Source: Streptomyces pactum (GTDB taxonomy: Bacteria > Actinomycetota > Actinomycetes > Streptomycetales > Streptomycetaceae). From it: DNA of 64,000 bases. A program made the position numbers and the translations under genes. The notes beneath the pieces are model-generated. The model saw only the letters and a program-made list of their open reading frames with translations. It was not told the DNA's origin and ran no database searches. This document shows, piece after piece, positions 57,813 to 64,000 of this stretch (position 1 is its first letter; each line of letters starts with the position of its first letter). The DNA is taken from positions 3,596,001 through 3,660,000 of the forward strand of contig NZ_JACYXC010000001.1 in the NCBI RefSeq assembly GCF_016031615.1, written 5' to 3'.

Positions 57813-58676
57813 GTGACCACGGCAACGCGTCCGCCGATCGATGCGGCCGCCCTGATCGAGGCGATCGGACCCGGCCGGCGGGACCGGCCCTGGCTGTTCG
57901 TCTCCCCGCACCTGGACGACGGTGTCCTGTCGGCCGGCGGAGTACTGGCCGCGGCCCGCCGGGCCGGGGTGGACACGGTGGTGGCGACCGTCTTCGCCGG
58001 TACCGCCACCGGGCCCGTCACCTCCCCGTTCGCCACCGAGCTGGTGCGGCTGTGGGGCCTGGGCACCGACGACCCGGTCGGCGGGCGACGCGCGGAGGAC
58101 CGCGCGGCGCTGGCCGAGGTGGGTGCCCGCCCGGTCCACCTGCCGGTACCCGACGCGATCTTCCGGACCACCGCGGGCACCGGCGAGGCCCTCTACCCGA
58201 CCGTGGAGGCGGTCTTCGCCGGGGCGCCGCGCGGGGACGACCCGGCGATCCGGGAGGTGCGCCGGGAGCTGGCGGCGGTGCTGGCCGCGCTGGAGCCCGC
58301 CGTGGTGGTGGGGCCGGCCGGGATCGGCGGGCATGTGGACCATGTGCTGGTCCGCGACGCCGTGACCGCCCTCGCCGGAGCCGACGGCCCCGTCCTGATG
58401 CTGTACGAGGATCTGCCCTACGCCGCAACCGGCCGGACCCCGGCCGCCGGCCTCACGGCGCTGCCGGTCTCCTTCACCGAGGCGGACTGGGACGCCAAGG
58501 CCGCGGCGGCCGCCCGTTATGTCTCCCAGCTCCCGGCCGTGTGGCCGGAGGCGGACGGGCTGGCGGAGCTGCGGGCGCGCGCCGAAGCCGTGGGCGGCGA
58601 CAGCACGGGGCCGGCGGAGCTGCTGTGGTGCTCCGAGGCCGCCCACGCCCTTGTCCTGGGGGACCCGACTGTATGA
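57813..58676 (+). CDS. PIG-L family deacetylase
   Basis: 287 residues from GTG 57813, with CAGGAG ten bases upstream. Zinc site motifs SPHLDDGVLSAGG near residue 31 and GGHVDHVLVRDAV are intact. FAGTATGPVTSPFATELV is the usual substrate loop. Family members remove N-acetyl groups from GlcNAc conjugates (MshB, PIG-L, aminoglycoside deacetylases). Together with the GT4 gene it suggests a GlcNAc-then-GlcN step. Confidence 0.85.
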   Translation: MTTATRPPIDAAALIEAIGPGRRDRPWLFVSPHLDDGVLSAGGVLAAARRAGVDTVVATVFAGTATGPVTSPFATELVRLWGLGTDDPVGGRRAEDRAALAEVGARPVHLPVPDAIFRTTAGTGEALYPTVEAVFAGAPRGDDPAIREVRRELAAVLAALEPAVVVGPAGIGGHVDHVLVRDAVTALAGADGPVLMLYEDLPYAATGRTPAAGLTALPVSFTEADWDAKAAAAARYVSQLPAVWPEADGLAELRARAEAVGGDSTGPAELLWCSEAAHALVLGDPTV

Positions 58677-58688
58677 GATCCTCGAAGA

Positions 58689-59243
58689 GTGTCGAGGGTC
58701 ATCGCAGGCAGCCGGGGTAGCCGGCGCATTTCCGTCCCGAAGGGCTCGGAAACGCGTCCCACGGCGGAACGTGTCCGCGAGGCGGTCTTCTCCACGTTCT
58801 ACTCCTTGACCGACATGGACGGAGCCGAGGTTCTCGACCTGTACGCGGGTTCCGGCGCCATCGGTATCGAGGCGGTCTCCCGCGGCGCCCGGCGCGCCGT
58901 GTTCGTGGAGAAGTCCCGGCAGGCCATTCCAGTTCTGCGGAAGAACATCGAGGACCTCGATCTCACCGATTCCTGCGACATTGTCATCGGCGATGTGGGG
59001 GGCTGGCTCTCCTCGGCCGCGGCCGACCGGAAGGACGTCGTCTACATCGACCCGCCCTATCACCGGCCCGTCCACGGGGATCTCGTCGCGCTCGTCGAAA
59101 GAGGGTGGCTCGCCGGTCATGCGGTCGTGGCGGTCGAACACGCCCTGCGGGACGCTCCCGTGGAATGGCCGGAGGGTTTGGAACCGCTGAAAATGCGGCG
59201 TTACGGTAATACAGCGGTCTCCTATGCTCGGTTCGAGGGATAA
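58689..59243 (+). CDS. RsmD-like RNA methyltransferase (16S rRNA G966 type)
   Basis: 184 residues from GTG 58689 (MSRVIAGSRGSRRISVPKGS). The RsmD pattern is clear: ETRPTAERVREAVFSTFYSL, VLDLYAGSGAIGIEAVSRGA for SAM, VFVEKSRQAIPVLRKNI and the catalytic VVYIDPPY (DPPY). It should methylate a guanine in small-subunit rRNA. As a copy inside an antibiotic-like operon, diverged from the usual streptomycete RsmD as I remember it, it could protect the ribosome from the product. Confidence 0.82.
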   Translation: MSRVIAGSRGSRRISVPKGSETRPTAERVREAVFSTFYSLTDMDGAEVLDLYAGSGAIGIEAVSRGARRAVFVEKSRQAIPVLRKNIEDLDLTDSCDIVIGDVGGWLSSAAADRKDVVYIDPPYHRPVHGDLVALVERGWLAGHAVVAVEHALRDAPVEWPEGLEPLKMRRYGNTAVSYARFEG

Positions 59244-59245
59244 GA

Positions 59246-60310
59246 ATGCTCAGGGACATCGATATGGCGGCCCCGGTCCGGGACCGCATTCACCTCGAAA
59301 GCCTCCCGGGTGTGGTGGACCGCCTTCTCCAGCACTGCCACGACATCGGCGCCCCGGCGCTGACGAACATCCGCCGCACCAGTGATTCGGTGCTCTTCGA
59401 CTTCGACGGCACCCTCGACCAGTTGCTGCCGCTGCGGATGTTCTCCACCCTCTCGGTCGTGCTGGACGAGTCCGAGCACGCCCGGGAGGACGGCTTCGCG
59501 GACGCGCTGGCCGGGCTGACCGAGTCGGCCGAGCACGGGGTGATCGCCCGGCTGTCGGGCCCGCCCGCCTACCGGGTGGACGACATCGAGGGGCGCGGCG
59601 TGCTCATCGAGGGCGTCGGCGCCCGGCTCGGCTGGCAGAACGACCCCAGGGCCTGGGACGTCAACATCTCCGAGCACGGACGCTTCGTGCTGGCCGAGAT
59701 CGGCGCCATGCACCGGTCCCGCCGGTACCCGAAGCTGCACCGCATCCCGGCGTCGGTCAACCCGGTGGTCGGCAGCCTGCTGGTGCAGCTGGCCAAGCCG
59801 GAGGCCGACGACACGGTCTACGACCCGTTCTGCGGGTCCGGGACCCTGCTCACCGAGGTCGCCGCCATCGGCAAGGGTGCCCTGTTCCTGGGCACCGACA
59901 TCGCGCAGAAGGCCCTCGGGGTGGCCCGGCTCAACCTGGAGCCGCTGGGGAAGCCGTATCTGCTGGCCCAGGCCCGGGCCGAGGCGCTGCCGCTGCCCGC
60001 GCAGTCGGTGGACCGGGTCATCTCCAACATGCCGTTCGGCAAGCGGGTCGGCTCCCACCAGGTGAACAGCCTCCTGTACCCGCGGTTCCTGGGCGAACTG
60101 GCCCGGGTCCTGCGGCCGAAGGGGCGGGCGGTGCTGCTCACCGAGGACAAGCGGCTGTTCCAGCAGGCGGTCCAGGAGACCCGCCGCATCCGGGTGATCA
60201 AAGAGGTCCAGGTGACCAGCGGGGGTCTGCACCCGACCGCCTACGTCGTGGAGTACACCCAGAAGTCCCGCCGGATGGACCGCCGCAAGAAGCGCCTCGG
60301 CGAACGCTGA
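59246..60310 (+). CDS. RNA methyltransferase of the RlmL/TRM11-like type
   Basis: 354 residues from ATG 59246, two bases after the previous stop, with GAGGGATAAG upstream. Residues about 1-150 could be a THUMP-like RNA-binding domain. The SAM domain shows VNPVVGSLLVQLAKPEADD, VYDPFCGSGTLLTEVAAIG, LGTDIAQKALGVARLNL and the catalytic NMPFGKRVGSHQVN (N-x-P-F). The tail RRMDRRKKRLGER is very basic, as expected for an RNA binder. It likely methylates the exocyclic amine of a guanine in tRNA or rRNA. Last gene of the operon. Confidence 0.8.
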   Translation: MLRDIDMAAPVRDRIHLESLPGVVDRLLQHCHDIGAPALTNIRRTSDSVLFDFDGTLDQLLPLRMFSTLSVVLDESEHAREDGFADALAGLTESAEHGVIARLSGPPAYRVDDIEGRGVLIEGVGARLGWQNDPRAWDVNISEHGRFVLAEIGAMHRSRRYPKLHRIPASVNPVVGSLLVQLAKPEADDTVYDPFCGSGTLLTEVAAIGKGALFLGTDIAQKALGVARLNLEPLGKPYLLAQARAEALPLPAQSVDRVISNMPFGKRVGSHQVNSLLYPRFLGELARVLRPKGRAVLLTEDKRLFQQAVQETRRIRVIKEVQVTSGGLHPTAYVVEYTQKSRRMDRRKKRLGER

Positions 60311-60804
60311 GCGCGCGCCGTGCCGCACGGCCCGGAGCGGCCCGGCCGGAGCCCGTGGCCGCGGTGCCGGCGAGGGCGTGTGTGCGGGGCGCGGCCGCGC
60401 TGCCGGGCGCCCGGGAAGCCGGGGGCGGGTGCGGGCTCGTGCGCGGTGCCGGTGCGCCCCCCCGTGAGGCGGGGGTGCGGTGCGGGCTCGTGCGCGGTGC
60501 CGAAGCACTCGCGAGGCCGGCCGTACGGGTCGCGTCGTCGGGGCGTCGTGGCCGTCCTGACGGGCGGGTCCGATGGGCGTCCCGACAGCCATGGCCGGCA
60601 GGGCCGTCGTGGCCGCCCTGACAGCCGTGACCGGGCAGGGCCGGCGGTCCGGTCCACGGCGGGCAGCGGTGATCGGCAGGGGGCCGGCGGTCCGGTCGCG
60701 CCCGGCGGCCGGGAGGGGCGGGTACCGGGTACTCACATCCGCGTACCGCCGGATACTCCCGCGGGAAGACGCGGCCGGGGCGCCCCCGGCGCGACCGTGG
60801 GGAC
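60311..60804. repeat. Intergenic region after the cluster, with a 23-base direct repeat
   Basis: 490 bases without a gene. The direct repeat starting GTGCGGGCTCGTGCGCGGTG occurs at 60429-60451 and 60480-60502. GTCGTGGCCGTCCTGACGGG- and GTCGTGGCCGCCCTGACAGC-like units occur near 60546 and 60608. It marks the right end of the operon. Confidence 0.55.
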
Positions 60805-61428
60805 ATGCAGCCGAACGCGAACCGACCGACCGACATCGCGGACCGCGCCGATCACCGACCGACCGACGTCGCCGACCGCGCCGACCGCCGACCGCCCTGG
60901 CGCGGCGCCCAGCTGTCCCGGCCCGCCCGCCGGGCCTTGCTGGCCGGCCACATCGCCGCCTCCGTGTCCTGGCTCGGCCTCTCGCTGTGCCTGCTGGTCC
61001 TCGGCATCACCGGGGCGGCCACCGACTCCCCCGGGACCGGGGCCGCGGCGTACCGCGCCATGAAGATCTTCGGTGACTGGCTGATCGTGCCGGTCAGCCT
61101 GCTGACGCTGACCAGCGGCGTGGTGCTGTCCCTGGGTACGCCGTGGGGGCTGGCCCGGTACCGGTGGGTGTGGACCAAGTTCTGGCTGACGCTGGCGACC
61201 ACCGGGGCGTCCATCTTCGCGCTCCGGTCCGGCATCGATCACGCGGCGGCCGAGGTGGACCGGCTGCGGGCCGGCGAGGCGGTACCGCTCTTCGCGGACC
61301 TGGTCGCCGCCCCCGCGGTCTCCACCAGCGCCTATCTGTTCATGACGGTCATCTCGGTACTCAAGCCGTGGGGCCGGACCGCGCGCGGGCGCCGGCCCGG
61401 CCCCCGCACCACGGCCACGACCACGTGA
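60805..61428 (+). CDS. Four-helix integral membrane protein (DUF2269-like)
   Basis: 207 residues from ATG 60805, with GGGGAC upstream. The first 40 residues are an Asp/Arg/Pro repeat (RPTDIADRADHRPTDVADRAD). Four membrane helices follow (ALLAGHIAASVSWLGLSLCLLVLG; WLIVPVSLLTLTSGVVLSL; WVWTKFWLTLATTGASIFAL; AVSTSAYLFMTVISVL). It resembles DUF2269 membrane proteins. The C-terminus is Arg/Thr-rich and runs into an ACGACC microsatellite. Function unknown; probably not part of the cluster. Confidence 0.7.
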   Translation: MQPNANRPTDIADRADHRPTDVADRADRRPPWRGAQLSRPARRALLAGHIAASVSWLGLSLCLLVLGITGAATDSPGTGAAAYRAMKIFGDWLIVPVSLLTLTSGVVLSLGTPWGLARYRWVWTKFWLTLATTGASIFALRSGIDHAAAEVDRLRAGEAVPLFADLVAAPAVSTSAYLFMTVISVLKPWGRTARGRRPGPRTTATTT

Positions 61429-61576
61429 CCGGCTTCGCCACGACCACGACCACGACCACGGCCACGGCGTCGTGACCGGCCCTCCTCACCTCCGCCGGGG
61501 CCCCGGCCGCCCCCGTGCCGGTACGGGTCTCCCCGGGGTGCCGGCCCCGGCCGCCGTGCCGGCGCGGGAGGCCGGG

Positions 61577-62821
61577 TCAGCGGGTGGTGACCGCGGCCGT
61601 CTCGTCCGCCGGCCGGTTCGCCGCCGGGTGCGCGGGGCCGGCGGGACCGCCGCCCGCCACCAGCCGTCCGCCGCGGGCGGCCCGGCGCTCCAGGCGGGTG
61701 GCGTAGCCGGTGATGCCGATCGCCGAGACCGTCATCAGCGCGCCGACCACGTTGACGGCCGGGTAGCCCAGGCCGCCGGCGATGACCAGCCCGCCGAGCC
61801 AGGCGGCGATCGCGTTGCCGAGGTTGAAGGCCGCGATGTTGCCGGCCGAGGCCAGCGTCGGCGCCGCGGCGGCCTGCTCCATGACCCGCTGCTGGAGCGG
61901 CGGCACGGTGGCGAAACCGAAGACACCGATGAGCACCAGCGTCACCACGGCGGCGCCCTTGTGGTGGGCGGTGAAGGTGAATAGGGCCAGCGACGCGGCG
62001 AGCCCGCCCAGCGAGGCGTACAGCATCGGCATCGGCGCCCGGTCCGACAGGCGCCCGGAGACCAGGTTGCCGACGAACATCCCCACCCCGACGGCGGCCG
62101 TCAGCCAGGTCACCGACGACTCGGAGAACCCGGCGACCTCGGTCATCATCGGTGCGAGGTAGGTCACCGCCGCGAAGACGCCGCCGAAGCCCAGCACGGT
62201 GATCAGCATCGCCAGGCCGACCTGCGGGTTGCGGAAGACGGCCAGTTCACTGCCGAGCCGGGAGGCGGCCCGCTCGCGCTGCGCGGGGACCAGCCCGGCG
62301 ACCCCCAGCAGGCCGATCACCCCGAGCCCGGCGACCGCCAGGAAGGTCACGCGCCAGCTGAACTGCTGGCCGAGCCAGGTGGCGAGCGGCACCCCGACCA
62401 CGTTGGACAGGGTCAGCCCGGTGAACATGGTGGCGAGCGCCGCGGCCCGCTTCTCCGGGGCGACCAGACCGGCGGCGACGATCGACCCGATCCCGAAGAA
62501 GGCGCCGTGCGCGAAGGAGGCGACGACCCGGCCGGCGAGCAGCAGGCCGAAGGCCGGGGCGACGGCGGTGAGCGCGTTGCCGACGATGAAGATCCCCATC
62601 AGCAGCAGGAGCATCTGCTTCCGGGTGAGCCGGGTGGCGAGCAAGGTCATCAGCGGTGCGCCGAGGACGACGCCGAGCGCGTAGAGGGTGGTCGCGTATC
62701 CCGCCAGCGGCACCGAGACCCCGAAGTCGTCCGCGACCTCGGGCAGCAGCCCCATGATCACGAACTCGGTGGTACCGATGCCGAAGGCGCCGATCGCGAG
62801 TGCCAGCAGGGCGAGGGGCAT
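61577..62821 (-). CDS. MFS transporter, DHA1/AraJ-like
   Basis: 414 residues from ATG 62821 (MPLALLALAIGAFGIGTTEF), with GGAGGG nine bases upstream. Twelve membrane helices can be traced. The GTTEFVIMGLLPEVADD start and LMTLLATRLTRKQMLLLLMG loop-2/3 motif are those of AraJ/NepI/YdhP-type drug and sugar efflux carriers. It is divergent from a MarR gene with an inverted repeat between them, so it is probably repressed by that regulator and induced by its ligand. Confidence 0.87.
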   Translation of the reverse strand: MPLALLALAIGAFGIGTTEFVIMGLLPEVADDFGVSVPLAGYATTLYALGVVLGAPLMTLLATRLTRKQMLLLLMGIFIVGNALTAVAPAFGLLLAGRVVASFAHGAFFGIGSIVAAGLVAPEKRAAALATMFTGLTLSNVVGVPLATWLGQQFSWRVTFLAVAGLGVIGLLGVAGLVPAQRERAASRLGSELAVFRNPQVGLAMLITVLGFGGVFAAVTYLAPMMTEVAGFSESSVTWLTAAVGVGMFVGNLVSGRLSDRAPMPMLYASLGGLAASLALFTFTAHHKGAAVVTLVLIGVFGFATVPPLQQRVMEQAAAAPTLASAGNIAAFNLGNAIAAWLGGLVIAGGLGYPAVNVVGALMTVSAIGITGYATRLERRAARGGRLVAGGGPAGPAHPAANRPADETAAVTTR

Positions 62822-62870
62822 GAGGAAGCCCTCCATGTAATTGCACGTAGATGTTTGCTGCGTGCGACGA

Positions 62871-62899
62871 TACTTGCGTACGCCGCCTATCGGCAAGTA
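62871..62899. promoter_or_regulatory. Candidate MarR operator
   Basis: TACTTGC (62871-62877) and GCAAGTA (62893-62899) are perfect inverted copies whose centres are 22 bases apart, two helical turns. The site lies in the 150-base divergent region between the MFS and MarR genes, in its AT-richest part. ACGTAG/CTACGT-like half-sites flank it. Confidence 0.55.
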
Positions 62900-62975
62900 C
62901 GTCTATTTCGCTCTGACCTATCCTTGACGTACGGCTTCGGCACCCGCCGGTGGTGCGACACCCGAGGAGGCACCC

Positions 62976-63443
62976 ATGCCGCAGACACCGGACACCCGTC
63001 CCGGGCCGCCGACCCTGGCCCGTGGCTGGTGCGCCCTGTCCTCCCTGCACGGGCGGATCGAGTCCCACGTCGAGCGCGCCCTCCAGGCCGCGCACGGGCT
63101 CAGCGTCCGCGAGTTCTCCGTGCTCGACGTGCTCAGCTACCAGCACGACGGCGACGGCGGCCACCTCCAGATGCACCAGCTCGCCGACGCCGTCGTGCTG
63201 AGCCAGAGCGCCACCACCCGGCTGGTCGGGCGGCTGGAGGACCGCGGGCTGCTCTCCCGCTACATCTGCCCGACCGACCGGCGCGGCATCTACACCGATG
63301 TCAGCGAGGCCGGGCTCCAGCTCCTCGAAGAGGCCCGCCCGACGAACGAGGCGGCGCTGCGGGAGGCCCTCCGGGAGGCCGCCAAACGCCCCGAGCTGGC
63401 TCCGCTGGTCGCCGTGGTGGAGTCGCTGGACCCGCCCGCGTAA
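62976..63443 (+). CDS. MarR family transcriptional regulator
   Basis: 155 residues from ATG 62976, with GAGGAGG five bases upstream. The winged helix-turn-helix has LSVREFSVLDVLSY, LQMHQLADAVVLSQSATTRLVGRLEDRGLL and a wing with CPTDRRGIYTDVSEAG. It probably represses the divergent MFS gene and itself through the operator at 62871-62899, with release by a phenolic or related ligand. Confidence 0.88.
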   Translation: MPQTPDTRPGPPTLARGWCALSSLHGRIESHVERALQAAHGLSVREFSVLDVLSYQHDGDGGHLQMHQLADAVVLSQSATTRLVGRLEDRGLLSRYICPTDRRGIYTDVSEAGLQLLEEARPTNEAALREALREAAKRPELAPLVAVVESLDPPA

Positions 63444-63797
63444 CCGGACCCGCCGCCCGTCGGGTCGCCGGATCGTCGGTCGCCGGACGGTCGGTCCCGG
63501 CCGCGGCTGTCGACCCGTGGCCGGGAACCGTGACCGGCGCCGCGCTCCGGCCGCGCCCCGGCACCCGCCGTGCCGCCTCCGCGCTGCTGCGGGCCGGTAC
63601 GGTCCCCCACCGCCGGCCCCTGTCGCACGCCGGCCGGGCCACCGGGCCGGCACGGCCGCCCCACCACCGCCGAAGCCACCGGCACCACCGGAGTGACCCT
63701 GGGAGCCACCGGGGTACCCGGCGCCACCCGGGCACCCCGGCGGCAACGGGGCTCCCGGTGCCGCGGTCACGCCGGCCGTACCGTCTACGCTCCGCCC
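63444..63797. other. Intergenic region, no gene recognised
   Basis: 350 GC-rich bases between two rightward genes with only shadow frames. No clear terminator for marR; the last 40 bases hold no strong ribosome site for the next gene (TACGCTCCGCCC before its ATG). Confidence 0.4.
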
Positions 63798-64000
63798 ATG
63801 AGCGACTTCGAGATACGCCCCGCCACGGCGGACGACCTCCCCGCGATCGTGGCGATGCTGGCCGACGACCCGCTGGGAGCCCGCCGGGAATCCCCTGACG
63901 ACCTCACCCCGTACCGTGCCGCCTTCGACCGCCTCGCCCAGGACCCGAACCAGCGGCTGGTGGTCGCCGTCCACGAGGGCCGGACCGTCGGCACGCTGCA
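63798..64000 (+). CDS. GNAT family N-acetyltransferase, N-terminal part
   Basis: The frame starts MSDFEIRPATADDLPAIVAM and runs off the window after RLVVAVHEGRTVGTLQ. FEIRPATADDLPAIVAML is the first strand and helix of GNAT acetyltransferases, and VVAVHEGRTVGTLQ is the beta hairpin before motif A. The acetyl-CoA site lies outside. Substrate cannot be judged. Confidence 0.75.
   Translation, partial: MSDFEIRPATADDLPAIVAMLADDPLGARRESPDDLTPYRAAFDRLAQDPNQRLVVAVHEGRTVGTL

Overview
The window looks like chromosomal DNA of a Streptomyces-type actinomycete. The G+C content is very high, and GTG and TTG starts are common. The sporulation pair ssgA/ssgR is present, CydD and CydC are encoded as one chain, a Rex-type operator TGTGAACGCGTTCACA lies upstream of cydA, and a regulator gene carries a rare TTA (bldA-type) codon. 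No rRNA, tRNA, CRISPR array, insertion sequence or prophage was found.

From 1 to about 42 kb the genes are mostly conserved core genes. They are: the end of a short-chain dehydrogenase; pspAB-htpX (membrane stress); an LLM-type oxidoreductase; a HAD phosphatase; a secreted M23 endopeptidase; an orphan GAF histidine kinase; the cytochrome bd locus cydA-cydB-cydDC under the Rex site; hisC; a LacI-family regulator; a metallophosphoesterase; a BRO-N/winged-helix protein; a receptor kinase fused to an amino-acid-binding domain; thiC with a TPP riboswitch; a YibE/F membrane protein; ssgA and ssgR; small membrane and cupin proteins; a cystathionine lyase-like enzyme; a broken Nudix gene; a PNPOx-fold protein; a flavohaemoprotein; and another HAD phosphatase.

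From about 42.6 to 60.3 kb lies a compact gene cluster, one gene leftward and sixteen rightward. It reads as a saccharide-type biosynthetic locus that I cannot match to a known pathway. It holds two Gfo/Idh oxidoreductases, a sugar nucleotidyltransferase-like protein, three family-2 glycosyltransferases, a GT4 glycosyltransferase, a FemAB/GNAT-type acyltransferase, a TobZ/NodU-type carbamoyltransferase, a degenerate ANL (adenylation) protein, a CofD/YvcK-like protein, a HAD phosphatase, a UDP-glucuronate decarboxylase-like enzyme, a PhyH dioxygenase and a PIG-L deacetylase. It ends with two RNA methyltransferase-like genes that could give self-resistance. Many of these genes overlap by 4 to 17 bases, so they are probably one long operon. 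No PKS, NRPS or aminotransferase is present. This is the best candidate for an undescribed system here.

After the cluster come a small membrane protein, a divergent MFS/MarR pair with an inverted repeat between them, and the start of a GNAT acetyltransferase.

Two features affect how the window should be read. Many conserved proteins carry long Pro/Gly/Ala-rich insertions, and the gaps between genes are full of short GC-rich tandem repeats. Also, four conserved genes (cydD, the metallophosphoesterase, yibE/F and the Nudix gene) change reading frame inside GC-rich low-complexity DNA. Some of these may be sequencing indels rather than real lesions.
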